Source: Viscum album
Taxonomy: Eukaryota > Streptophyta > Magnoliopsida > Santalales > Viscaceae
Assembly (NCBI GenBank): GCA_963277665.1
Contig: OY728119.1
Span: 312,066,206-312,130,205, forward strand
DNA: 64,000 bases
Direction of reading: 5' to 3'
Position 1 is the first letter of the stretch, and every line of letters starts with the position of its first letter. The notes below the pieces were generated by a model. The model was not told the origin of the DNA, searched no databases, and saw only the letters and a program-made list of their open reading frames with translations. This document shows, in pieces, positions 34,881 to 45,960 of this stretch. Position numbers and translations under genes: made by a program.

Positions 34881-35045
34881 TTACTGTCACCTCAGGGCTT
34901 TACGTCCCCGTAAAGCTTCAACACATACTAGGGGAAACAAAAAGTGGTACTGAACACGCATCTGAGCCTTCCGCTCCCATGTACTCTCCTGGAGGTTCCT
35001 GTGCTGCCTGGGGTTTCCTTTTCGCCGACCAAGGAAAACTCATCC
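34881..35045 (-). pseudogene. Tekay 2 chromodomain remnant and 3' end of internal region
   Basis: The minus strand reads RNLQESTWERKAQMRVQY, the chromodomain helix seen in Tekay 1, directly before the LTR. The tract next to the LTR (gaggtgacagtaa) is a degraded polypurine tract. Upstream in sense, the sequence jumps straight to the protease region, marking the deletion junction near 35045-35060. Confidence 0.7.
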
Positions 35046-35049
35046 CATC

Positions 35050-35440
35050 GTTGTAAATAAACCACAACCTTTTTGCCTAATACCGTCAATCCGTGTATGA
35101 ACTGTGATTGCTCAGTCCATACCCAAACTAACGTCGTAAGGCCTCGACGCTGTCACCAAGAGGTTCCAACCGAAACTCTCGCCTCAAGGGTCAGATCACA
35201 CCTGTCGGCGTAAGTGTGTTTATCGAGTCTCCTCTCAATGGTATCTCCAGACGTGAGAGTCAAGTCAACGGTTTTAACCGGAAACTCTAGGTCTGGGACA
35301 AGATTCGTGGAAGGAAGGAATGATCGGTACCTATGTCTATTGATATGACAGCTCGTAGTAGACACAGACCATACCTCAAATCATTCTTAGAGCCCTTGGG
35401 TCACACTCCGTGACCACATGCAGCTATTCTCTTCCCCTAC
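35050..35440 (-). pseudogene. Tekay 2 protease-region remnant
   Basis: The minus-strand piece 35153-35365 (VKTVDLTLTSGDTIERRLDK) and the following broken frame correspond by position and nucleotide similarity to the Tekay 1 protease-RT linker at 11880-12200. The shared stretch is the one around ctcagtccatacccaa at about 35113-35128. Confidence 0.6.
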
Positions 35441-36530
35441 CCTCCAGCTCCCTGATCCTGGCAGGGACTACAAAGACGGGTGGTTGTAACATGTTGAAAT
35501 GTACACCACCTCATGCTGCACTCTTAGCTCTGCTTCCATGTCTGCTACTCTGCAGATTCATCTGTCCTTAACACTTCCTCTTCTTGAAACATTTAACACG
35601 CCCAAGCTCCGAGACTGGCGCCAGTTTCCAGCTTTCCCACTGCTAACCTTCACTGACTGCATCCATTCAGCAAAGAATTATCAACCACAAAGGTTCTTTC
35701 TAGCACCCTAGCCTAAGTAGGAATGCATAGAGGAAAGGTGCTGGCTCAGATATCCTTAAACACACCACACTCAGAGGTCCGGGCTCTATAGCACTGATCG
35801 AATCATATTCATCGAGTACCCAGAATGCTCGGTACGCCTCGATGAATACTCAGCTACCGAAATGTCGTCCTTCCGAAGCTGTATAAGCTCTAGAAAACTC
35901 TCAGCCACTTCCTCAAGCCAGTCCTCAGCCGCTTGTGAGTCTGATTCGCCTCGGAACTTGAGGGTATCTGATGTTGGAACATGTGTAAGGCAGTAAGCCT
36001 ACATGTGTCATCTACCAGTACTGCCGGTTGTAATTGTTGACCAACAGGTAGTGATGTATAGCTGACACACTACCCGAAGGCACTATCACAGGCATCAGTC
36101 CACGTACCGAAGCCTCATCACTATGCGGACCATCCTCATGGTCATTCACTGGAAAACACTAGTAGCCAAGACCACCATCCACTCTACTGATGTCTCAGCT
36201 AGGCGGAAAACTCTAACAATTGCCTCCAACCAGTGCTCTGCTGTCTGGGAATCTGCCTCGCCTCGTAACCTCGGAGGCCGCTGCTGCTGGAACTCGTGCA
36301 ACGCGCTCTGCCAGCGTGCACAGTTTGCTAGTAAGGCTAGTGGCATCTGTTGCCCAACAGGTGGTGGTGCTGCTGGTACACCACCCGAGGGTGCCAACAT
36401 AGTAAAAAGAGCCCCGCATTGGAGCCCCGCCGCTCGGTGGGCCTTCATCGAGTACTCTCTCGGAACTCCAACTGACTGTCTGCGTGGAGACATCCTGAAC
36501 AGATGCGACACGGTCAATGATTTATACCTG
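35441..36530 (-). pseudogene. Tekay 2 gag remnant
   Basis: 36146-36517 is an open minus-strand piece whose C-terminal part, ARWQSALHEFQQQRPPRLRG then EHWLEAIVRVFRLAETS, matches the N-terminal gag region of Tekay 1 (LHEFQRQRTPRFRGE at 13090-13275). Sequence further along the sense direction (35441-36120) is gag-like but heavily broken; no zinc knuckle survives. Confidence 0.75.
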
Positions 36531-36759
36531 GTGAGATGACCTGGTTTGAGCTGACTTTAAAACTTTTGGAAACACACATGCAATCAGTGTTTTCGTGCAC
36601 TAAGTCGGAAATCAGTAGTCAGAGTCCTAGTGTATGGATACATTGGCCGCCGCACCAACACTGGACTCCCTGAACTGAAAACCACACTCGGTACCCTTAA
36701 CACTATTGCTTCACAGAAAAGAATGATTAGAGTTCTGAGTTATGCGGTAGAACTGACTC

Positions 36760-36770
36760 CTCTGATACCA
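36760..36770 (-). other. Tekay 2 primer binding site (initiator tRNA-Met)
   Basis: The minus strand reads tggtatcagag, 3 nt from the LTR edge at 36774. Exact match to the common tRNA-iMet priming site. Confidence 0.88.
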
Positions 36771-36773
36771 ATT

Positions 36774-39700
36774 TGTCACGACCCATCCTCGGGGCCCGTG
36801 CCGTGACTACCCCAAGCCCGCCTTCCATAGGCCAGGGGCTGACGACTAGCACCAAAGGCGTAAATCCCGATAACTGGGAAGACATTGCCTTCATAAAAGT
36901 AAACAAAACACCACAGAGTACAAGCAGAAGTAAAACACTAAGTAAAAATGAAACAAGATGTGCTGAAAGTAAATGGGCCGGAAATACAAGTCCAACTGTA
37001 AAGTACAAGGAAAAAGATAAAACAACTGAAAGGTGACAAGCATCTCTTGGATCGTCCACCAAGGATCCTACCTGAAGGGTAGGTACAGATAGCGTAGCTT
37101 TTGGATCGTCCACCACGGATCCTACCTGAAGGGTAGGTACAAATAGCTTCCACAACGCTCTCGCCCGTCAACCTCCTCCGAGTGTCGTCTCGTCGTGAAG
37201 TCCACCACCAAATACTGTCTCGTCGTGAGGTCCACGTTCGGGTACCGTCCAGTCCTCGAACACTCGGCCTCTGTCTGCGCTGCCCGTCGTCTGCAACCAA
37301 CACAATGAGGTGCAGGCATAGCCCGTGCAGGGGTGAGTATAACGATACTCAGTAGGGACCCCGAGACCTCAAGGTCTCACTAAATCCAACAAGGTTAACC
37401 ACAAAGAAGATCTCAACAGATAACCTCTACCTAGGTATAAGCCCATGCATATACCCAAGTTATCAAGTAATCCATCTCAATCATGAGGAAACACAAAGAT
37501 TATTAAATCAACGGATAACCACTACCCAGGTATATGCCCATACATATACCTAAGTTATCAAGTGACCCATCTCAATCATGAGGTAAACACAAATGTTATC
37601 GACTCAGCTCAAACCAGTATTTTCATTATCGAAACCGTAACTGCTGAAGAGTCCCGTCTCTGGAGTGTACAGTGGTCCTGTCACGACTCCGAGGTACTGC
37701 TCACTAACCTAAGACTGCTGAGGTACTCCTCCTGTCGAGTACCACGGGCCAGCCACCCAAACACAGTAGTGCTTCCCGCCGGGGTATGTCACCCAAACAC
37801 AGTAGTGCACACCCCCTAATAGCCTGCAGAGGTACTCTCCGGACGAGTACCGCGGGTCTGCACTGTCACACAGGTAGTGCTCCGTCCGCCATGGGTCTGC
37901 ACCCAACAAAGTAGTTCTCTATCCACTGGGCTAGTCGACTCACTCCAAGTCGAGTCGGTCAAGCAGTCGTCAGGTCTCAGCCGGCTACACGGTCTCCATA
38001 CTCCGAACGCTCGTCTCCGGGAGGGTCCTCTCCACGAGCTACAGGTCGATACTCCAAGTATCTCAAAGTCCCACGAAGAAGTATCTCAAAGGACCGCCTC
38101 GTCATAGGGGTCTCAACGCAACAGACGGCGCGTCAATCGGACGCCCGGTCTGTGAGTTATTAGCCTTTTCGTCCCAGGGGCCCGGTTGATTCCGTGTGCG
38201 AACCAACCCGGCCGTATCTCAAATGTACCCCGAACTCTCATAGGGTATACTCATAGGGACCATTTCTCAACGTGATCACCAACGCCGCTGACGGTTCGTC
38301 AAACAGACGTCCAGTCTGAAAGTTATCAGCTTTTCCGTTCCAGGGGCCCGGTTGGATTTCGGGTACAATCCAACCCGGCCACTATCCAACCCGGCCACTA
38401 TCCAACCCGGCCACTATCCAACTGCATCCAAATCTCAGGCGAAGTATGCCAAAAGTTCAATCTCATCAAGAGGAGTATGCCAAAAGTTCAATCTCATCAA
38501 GAGGAATCCAACAAAGTCGACGGTACGTCAATCGGACGTCTGGAGCTCAAGATATAAGCATTTCCGCTCCGAGGGCCCGGTTGGTTTCGGGTTCGAACCA
38601 ACCCGGTCATACTTCAAATGACACTGGTTAATTAAACCGGTCACACCATTGCGATCCATACGAAAACACACACGAGATGGACTACCCATTGGTCCAAAAC
38701 GGATAGCCGGTGAAAAAGTTGCATTTCACCGCAACACGCACGAACCGGGCCTCGTGGGGCCCGCGCCTCGACCTCGACTTAAATATCCAAAATTGATCTT
38801 GAAACATCTGTCTTAATTCCAGGGTCGCAACCTCGCAGACGGTTCGACATTCCGACACCGTATGAGAGAGATATGTCCGAAATAAGATCCCGTAATAATA
38901 ATAATATTATTATTCGGTGTTTCGTGGGCCCGAGCCATGAACCAGAATTTAGTATTCAACATTAGACTTGAATCGACTGTATTGATGTCAGGATTACATC
39001 GCCACTGACGGCAAGCCAATCGGACGTCGCACACATGAGTTATGGCGGGTCAAAGATTTAATGATAATATTAAATTTATTAATTTCCGAGCGCTTCGGGT
39101 ACCCGATCCAAAAACCCAAAAAAGACATTCAATATTGGACTCGGAATGTCCGTCTCGAAATCAGGGTCGCACCGCCGCAGACGGTTTGTAAAACCGAGGT
39201 CGTACGGGGAAGTTGCAGACAAAAATGTGTTTTATCATCAAAAGTAATAACAACAATATTTTATTATAATTATTAATTACTTATTTATTTACTATTCCTA
39301 ACTCCAAATCAGTCCACGTTTTTTTGGAGCCCTTCTTGGGCGCCGGAAACATACACCATAAATTAATTCCTTTCTTTTTATTATTATATCATCAACTTAA
39401 ACTTTATTTCTCCAATCTATCAATTCCTTCACGTTTTAGCGCCTCCAACCCAAACCTCCAAACCCTATCAGCCAGCCCTTCACGCGGTGTCCTCTTCTGC
39501 CCGAAGTCATGCCTTGAACACACGCCGAAATCACACTGTCGCGTCTCCCCTTCCGTGGGTCGCTGTATCTTCGTTCAAAACCCGAAAATTGTGACAATCA
39601 CAGATTCGTGATCCTCAGGTCGAGATCTCTGCATCCGTATGCTCAACGTAACATTGAGTTTTTAGCACGCTTAATTATTTGGCGACGAAAAATGCACGAG

Positions 39701-41149
39701 AAACGAAACAGAAAGGTTCACGGTCTATGTGCGGATCAATGACCATATTTGTTTGGCCACCGTCGTTGAGATTCAAGAACAAGAGGAATTAACAGAGAGA
39801 TATTTATCATACTTCAAAATTAAACCCCTACCTCAATTCAAGAAGGTTGATCGCTTGACGAAGGTAGGAGATGCTATCTTTGTTCCATTGACGTTGCCAC
39901 GGGATGATGACGTTGCTTCGTCAACGTCGAGAAGGAAGAAGTCGAGGTTGGCGCCAGTGTTCTTTGCGTTCTTCGATGAGGGAAAGAAGTCCTCTCAATC
40001 CTCCCAAATCCCCCCTCTCAAGACTCTCCCCACTAGAGATTACGCCAACACCCATAATAATAAAGTATAACCATTTATTAAAGAGTTGGCATAAATATTT
40101 CAAGAGAATTTCGAAAACGTGCCAAATAATTAAAAGATGTTTAGTTCATTAATGAAGAGGGTTGACACATTAAATTGAAGGGGTGTTAAAGGGGGGTTGG
40201 AGAGAGTTATGGGAAGATGAGAGGTTGGGGCTTGTGTGGGCCTCACCTCTCATATATCCACACATGGGAGGATTTAACTTCCTTATATGTAAATTTGTTT
40301 TAACAAATTTATTTAACTTTTCTTAACTAAACTCCAAAATTAATAAAACTCAACCTGTTTAAAACGCAACTGTGGTAAAGGTCCCCTTAAGCAATTACCG
40401 GTGCTGCGAGTTCATCGGTGCCCTCAGATTTCAATTCCAAGCACCGGTTCAAAAGATAGAAAAACCCACACGTACGTTTACTGAACGTACCTGAAAAAAA
40501 AGTTCGGAAAATTATTATCAGTCACCCTCGACCCGCGCCGGTCGAGGTTAGGCTTTGCCTAAGTAAAACACGCCCCAACGAACCCATCGATACTCTCGGA
40601 TTTTCAATCCGAGTTACCGTTTAGAAGTTATGAATTTTACAATAAAATAATTGTCACTTAATTATTTTATTTACGACCAAAAACTAACTTTTTCTGGTGG
40701 CCCGCACCTTCCAAAGTTAGTATCTACTTAAATAAACCATGCCCTCACGAGTTCAGCGGTTGTCTCAGATTTTTAATCCGAGCTACCGTTTGTGAGTTAT
40801 AAGCATTTGAAAAATAAAATAATTTATTTAATTATTTTATTTACGGTTAAGTCATTTTTTGGGATTTCTCATAGGAGGCCCGTGCCGACTAAACTTAAGT
40901 CGTACCTAGGGTAAACCCGCCATCCTGGGCGCAACAGTGCCCTCATATTTTTGATCTGAGTAACCGTTTAAGAGTTATTACACTTTTTCAGTAAAACTGC
41001 TTATGCGCGTTAATTTAATCTTAACAAGACTTCAGAAAATTATTCTGGGCACACCGGGCCTCAGAATCAGGTGGCGTCTGAAACCGCGCACTCACAAAAT
41101 TCCAAAGAATTTAAGAAAAAAAATTCCTTGAAATTTCCGGGTCTTTACA
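36774..41149 (-). repeat. Tekay 2 5' LTR (right copy)
   Basis: 4376 bp, TG...CA. Differences from the left LTR include an extra copy of ggccactatccaacccggcc-type repeat (38380-38420), a local duplication agtatgccaaaagttcaatc plus flanks (about 38443-38505), and a G run reduced to 6 (about 40190). Confidence 0.92.
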
Positions 41150-41154
41150 CACGG
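41150..41154. repeat. Target site duplication CACGG (Tekay 2, right)
   Basis: Exact copy of 30540-30544. Confidence 0.93.
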
Positions 41155-41191
41155 TTTTGAACCATGGGTATAGGTTGTTTTTCCAGTAGTG

Positions 41192-41194
41192 TGT
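41192..41194. repeat. Target site duplication TGT (small CACTA, right)
   Basis: Matches 29719-29721 exactly. Confidence 0.8.
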
Positions 41195-41420
41195 GTTTAA
41201 TTTTTGTTTAACAATTTGTGTTTAATTAAATTATAAACATTAAAACATATGGTTATTTGTTTAAAACAGATGGTTATTTGTTTTAATAAATACTGTATAA
41301 TAATTTCTGTTTACTAATTTCTGTTTAATGATTTATGTTTAACAATTTCTGTTTAATAACTTCTGTTTAATGAAATTACAAATGGTTATTTTGTTTAATA
41401 ATTTCTCTACTTGATGGGAA
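41195..41420. repeat. AT-rich minisatellite, right continuation
   Basis: The same tgtttaataatttctgttta and ttaaaacatatggttatt motifs as 29380-29718. Confidence 0.72.
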
Positions 41421-42890
41421 AATTATGTACATTAAAACAGATAATCCATGTTCTAATATGTAATGATGCTTTCCAGTAATTTAGTTTTCCCATATTATGA
41501 TTTCCCAGTTTTTTCTACACTTGAACAAATTTACCATTCTAGGAATTATCATTGTTTTTTTTTTCAGTAAAACATTTTTCTCAATTAATGAGTTTTCAAG
41601 TATGTTTCCATTAAAACATATTACTCATTATCTGAATTATGATGTTTTTTCCTATATAACATAATTCCAATATTCTGAATTATTATGTATGTTTCCAGTT
41701 AAACTAATTATCCATTTTTTTATTAAGCGTTTTTCTCGACTAAAACAGATTTCACTACATTTGATTTCAGATGTTTGTTTACTGGAAGAAGATGGTTAAG
41801 AACAGCCCCAATTCAAGGTAATGGGACAATTTCTAATTTCATATTTTGATTTTCTTCTCCTTTCTTTATTGATCTTTCTTCCCAACTAGCAACATTTATT
41901 CCTCATTTCCTTCTTCATGTTCCCTTATTTTACCCATCTATGATTTTATGTTTCCATTTAAGAAAAACTACTTGTTGACTTGTAGTGTCGATTCTTGTGT
42001 TTACATTGTAGTGTGGTTTCTTCTGTTGAAATAGAAGTCTAGAGCAATAATGCATGAAAATGTTCCTTAGACGGAAGATTCTCAACAATAATGCATGACA
42101 TTATCTGGTCGAACCATTAAAATATTACTTGGATGGAAGACTCATAACAGAAATGCCTTCCTTTCCAGGTTAGTAATTGAAACAAAGAATCCATCTTGCG
42201 ATGATTTTATATTTTTTTTGGGTTCCAATCTGCGGAAAATCAAAGGAGATGGTTACAACTACCAGGTGGGTTGTGTTTGGGATTTTCATAGGTGTTTCCA
42301 TAGCACTATTCATTCTATAATCGGTACGTTCGTCCGTGCATTATCTTCATTCTCTAACTTGCTTTTCATTATGATGAAATTTATATTGCAGTAGATTTAC
42401 TCTTAGTCTCCTAGGGATTATGACATCAAGTAGAGGAGCCACCGTTGGATGTGTGTTATTGCACGTACTATTTTTCATTATCTGACCGAGGAAGATATGT
42501 TAGAAATAATGAATGTTTAAACCTACATTCCAATCCTATATACAAATGTTAGAAATAATGAATGTTCCATACACTTCAACAGTATACAGTATTGTATACT
42601 TTACACTACTTTATACAAACGTATACATTACATTACACTCATGTTTTGCATAATGAAGTCCGTAAATAGGTTTGGAAAATACTTCTCCTTTTCACATCAT
42701 CTTTACTATTTTTTTCATGTAATAAATGGGATTTGATTTAATGGTAGCGACTCATTAATTCATATGTTGTATGCTGACATAAATATGTTCATGCAGTTGG
42801 AGGTGACTATTATGTGTAGAGCATAATGACTTCTCTATTAGAAGTGTGTATTAATGCAGTCAAGTTCAGTACTAATCTTGATTTCTGTTT
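41421..42890. other. No gene recognised; AT-rich with splice-like sites
   Basis: Mostly AT-rich. A few short open stretches end in donor-like sites (for example caag|gtaatg near 41818 and ccag|gttagt near 42169). A 99-codon frame runs 42095-42394 without family resemblance. It may belong to an unknown transcribed unit broken by the CACTA insertion, but this is weak. Confidence 0.3.
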
Positions 42891-42894
42891 CACA

Positions 42895-43510
42895 TAGGAG
42901 GGATATGCCTAATTCACCAATGGTGGGAATCTCTCTCTACTGCGGTGTCGGTCATCCATCCAGGGCTTCCTCTCCCCTTCCACAATGTATCATTTCACCG
43001 CGCTATCGGTAATTCGTTGGTGGTCTTTCTGTGTGCGGACAACCGGACCCTTCGGTTGGAGGAGTCAATTTTGGCATGGATTTTTGTCGAGATGGACATC
43101 TCTCAGCCCTTTCCAGATCGGATCAGGCTCAATGTTCAAGACTCCTTTTCCTGGAGCCAAGCCCTTGTCTTCCTATCACCACATAGGTACTGTTCCTTTG
43201 GTCGTTGTTAAGGGAATTCCCTTTCAGTTTCCAGGAGAAGTCATCAGAATTAAGGAAATGGTATGAGATGGAGTACGAGGTGGTTCCCTCCCCGCAAACC
43301 TGTGCCACCCTCTCTGGGTGTCCTAGCAGATTGTATTCTCAAACACTGGGGCCAAAGAGATCCGCTGGACAGATCTGGTTTAGTCGCACCATTGGACCTG
43401 TCCTCCATGAAGATGAAGGCGACCTCTGCTCTAGCTCCTGCCCAGGAGAACTCTTCCTACCGAGCTATACTTCCACAGTCACAACTGGCCTAGCACACGT
43501 CCGAGGTATC
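42895..43510 (+). pseudogene. LINE (L1-type) ORF1-like fragment, DUF4283-type region
   Basis: The frame 42945-43211 reads GLPLPFHNVSFHRAIGNSL, then TLRLEESILAWIFVEMDISQ, then PFPDRIRLN. Its order (short L-P-h-h-h-x-x-F, A-I-G-x-x-L, then VEMDhS-x-P-h-P-D-x-I) matches the DUF4283 plus linker found in plant L1 LINE ORF1 nucleic-acid-binding proteins. After a frame change, MEYEVVPSPQTCATLSGCPS (from about 43268) looks like the degraded knuckle that follows. No ORF2 is seen. It is a fragment, and the identity is inferred from pattern only. Confidence 0.5.
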
Positions 43511-43611
43511 CACTGATTTAGAGGCCACCACTATGAGGCTGGTTTGCAGCAAATAAATAATCTGCAGTCCTTGGCTATATTTTCTTCTACCCTGCGATCC
43601 AGGTTCCTCAA

Positions 43612-43809
43612 CTATAGAGCTGGTTTCTGCCACTTTCCTCCATAGAAGCCAACACGGTGCAAGTATGGTCTAATGGTATGTGGAGGCTCCCTGTGATGAA
43701 AATGGTGCGCTCGACGCACCCTGATCGATCGATCTGCACCACCCTCTAGCACGACCTGAGAAATATGGGTACGCTGCTGAGTGAGTAGTATGACATCATC
43801 CATCTGCAT
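43612..43809 (-). pseudogene. Plant mobile domain (PMD)-like N-terminal fragment
   Basis: A 65-codon minus-strand frame reading DDVILLTQQRTHISQVVLEG, then RVRRAHHFHHREPPHTI, then YLHRVGFYG. The L-x-x-Q-x-x-H-x-S start, the R-x-R-R segment and the YLxRxGFyG end resemble the beginning of PMD (aminotransferase-like plant mobile domain) proteins. That family is spread by transposons. The rest of the domain is not readable. Confidence 0.55.
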
Positions 43810-44166
43810 ATAAACAAATGAAATGATTCGTAAGTGTAAAATGTAAATATAACGTTATGGTCACCAGAATGTTATGACTTATATAATGCAAGACATTCCA
43901 TGTTTATTCACATTGTTTTATGAAGTTATTTTTACCAAAAGAAATGGACATGTCTTTATGTTTTTCAAAGCATATTACTAATGTGTTGTTAAGATATGAT
44001 TTTACTTAGAAAAGGGTGTTTTCTAAGATATAGTTCTATATATTTATATATATAGAAAATTTGTCTTTGTTATGTAGATGTTTATTAGAGAATGGTGTGC
44101 TTTGTAATCTATGTATGACTGTCCACACGATGCTATGTTTCATAATTATTTTGTCAGATGTAAAGG
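43810..44166. other. No gene recognised
   Basis: AT-rich DNA between the PMD fragment and the foldback; nothing supported. Confidence 0.4.
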
Positions 44167-44360
44167 TGATTCTATAACAATAACTAAACTTCAAGAAAGA
44201 ATTTATGGGAAATGAACCACGACACAGGTGGAACAGTGACAATGATGATGGTGATGACGTAAACTCATTCCATCACTGCCGTCGCTGTCACTCTTCCTCC
44301 TGCGTCATAGTTCATTTCCCAAAAATTCTTTCTTAAAGTTTAGTTATTATTACAGAATCA
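44167..44360. mobile_element. Foldback / MITE-like imperfect palindrome
   Basis: The left arm starts tgattctataacaataacta at 44167 and the right arm ends with its inverted counterpart (tagttattattacagaatca) at 44360. Arms of about 85-90 nt match with scattered mismatches, around a short centre near 44254-44268. Such a structure folds into a long hairpin and could encode small RNAs. No clear target duplication was identified, so its class is uncertain. Confidence 0.7.
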
Positions 44361-44689
44361 GCTGTACTAACCTCTGTTGTTGGTTCTGTATTGTAACAAG
44401 CTCCTTTCTCAGTTTGTATAAACTCCATATAGTAGTATACACAGGTAAAACCTGACTCTATATGTTGAAAATGTTTTCTGATCATGATTCTAATAGTGTA
44501 ACTAATATTGACAAAGATGGTTGATTATATAATCTTTATTATACTAAAATTTTATAACATCTTCTTTTACAATAATATATGTTTCTATTATTTTGTTATA
44601 TAAAAGTTTATTAAAATATCAGACACATAATGTTTTCAAAAACTGAGGTAAATGGAAGATGTTTTTGGATTTATGGTTTATATTTTAGG
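44361..44689. other. No gene recognised
   Basis: AT-rich spacer, no motif of note. Confidence 0.4.
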
Positions 44690-44890
44690 TTTTAGGATTT
44701 AGAGATTAAGGTTTTAGATATTGAGTTTTGGTTCTAGATTTTTGGATTTTTTGTAATGTTTTAGGGTTTAGGTTTATGAATTCAGGGTTAGAGTTTAGGT
44801 TTTAAGGTTTAGGGTTTATAATTTTGATATTACGGTATAGAGAAGATGTTTTTGGGTTTAGTGTTCTAATTTTGGGTTTTTGGGTTTAGA
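44690..44890. repeat. Degenerate telomere-like repeats (TTTAGGG-type)
   Basis: Many imperfect copies of tttagggttt, tttaggtttt and ttttaggatt on one strand. The unit resembles the plant telomere repeat TTTAGGG but is scrambled. It may be an old interstitial telomeric tract. Confidence 0.65.
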
Positions 44891-45214
44891 AAACTGAGGA
44901 AAAAAGAAGAGATAACAACATATAATTTACAATATGAGAATCTCACAATGAAGAAAATACATCATTGTGGATGAGAGTGTGAACTTGACCCAACAATGTT
45001 AGGGCACCGTTTCTGGTTATGACTTTTTTGATGACATATGATGCATCTCAAACTCTTCCCTTGTTCTTGAGGCTAGTCCATCTCATTCCGCATCTTACTG
45101 GCCTTCGATATTCTACGGGGACACAACCAATTGATGTTAAGTATCACAATCGGCTGGCCTTCGGGCATTGGGAAATAATGAAACTCCCCAATAGGCGTCT
45201 ATGATGCAACATAA

Positions 45215-45960
45215 AAGTTAGCAATTATGTCCATCCAATACACTGGATCCGCATATTTTTCCCATGATATGTTCACAGAGGCACATGCTGCGATGATGTG
45301 TGTGCATGGACACTGTAAGGCCTGAAAGTTTTCATATTGGCATTGCCTCGTTTCCAGTAATACCACTATTTTTTCACCGATGCGATTTATGATGGGGTCT
45401 GGATGCTCTTGAACTTCAAATCAACAGTCTTCTCATCGAAAAAGGTAGACATGATAACCAGAAGCTTCTTCAACATTCTCTTCAATCTCTCATTGAAAGT
45501 GTCTTTCATACCTTAGCCCCTGCTGCATTCCATCTGATGCTAGTTTTTTTCTATCAACAAAGTACTTCACGCAACTATATAATGTCTCTTGAACTAGAGA
45601 AATTATAGGTAGCTTGCGAAGCCCTTTGAAGAAACCATTGATGTACTCCACAATGTTTGTGGTCATGTGTTCATACCTCTTCCCCCCATCATATGCCAGT
45701 GTCCATTTTTCTTTTAAAATCTGCATCATATAATCATAAACTTATTGATTAGCCTGACAAATTTGTTCGAAACATTCTTCAAACCGTCGTTGATCCGACT
45801 CATATGCTATACAAAATAGATGATATACCACATAATTTGATTTTATCTTAACCTTTTGGTACCAAGCCTCATGATTGCCTTCTTCATTGGTTCATTGTGA
45901 AATTTTTATGCACATTGCTGGCAATGTGTCTGATGCAGAACTAATGAGGTCATGGAAGTT
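45215..45960 (-). pseudogene. Mutator-like (MULE/MuDR) transposase C-terminal remnant
   Basis: The minus strand reads FCIRHIASNVHKNF (catalytic-domain region, about 45880-45930). The 79-codon piece 45490-45729 follows, with LKEKWTLAYDGGKRYEHMTT then NIVEYINGFFKGLRKLPI, a hallmark of MURA-like transposases. Last comes a SWIM-type zinc-finger segment with CQYENFQALQCPCTHIIAAC, then WEKYADPVYW, at about 45230-45350. Frameshifts and stops break it. Terminal inverted repeats were not found. Confidence 0.83.

Larger units (their letters stand above)
30545..41149 (-). mobile_element. Tekay-like retrotransposon deletion derivative (Tekay 2)
   Basis: A 10.6-kb element on the minus strand with two 4.3-4.4-kb LTRs but only 1.9 kb of internal DNA. 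The inside keeps an initiator-Met PBS, a decayed gag, part of protease, then jumps to the chromodomain tail and the 3' LTR. RT, RNase H and integrase are absent. It must have relied on enzymes from related elements if it moved in this form. The LTRs differ at about 8 of the first 130 bases, fewer than in Tekay 1. Its LTR ends match those of Tekay 1 (tgtcacgacc...ggtctttaca), so they belong to one family group. Confidence 0.92.
29722..41191. mobile_element. Small non-autonomous CACTA element, enlarged by a nested retrotransposon
   Basis: Starts cactactgaaaaa at 29722 and ends tttttccagtagtg at 41191 (inverted CACTACTG(G)AAAAA termini), with TGT duplicated outside. Removing the nested Tekay 2 (30545-41149 plus one 5-bp duplication) leaves about 860 bp. 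These are almost entirely subterminal hairpin motifs, a TA microsatellite and a tRNA-like segment, with no transposase. It therefore depended on an enzyme made elsewhere. Confidence 0.88.

Noticed and set aside
42095..42394. 99-codon open frame as a gene
   Set aside because: No recognisable motif, splice-like sites inside it, AT-rich codon content; kept only as unassigned sequence.
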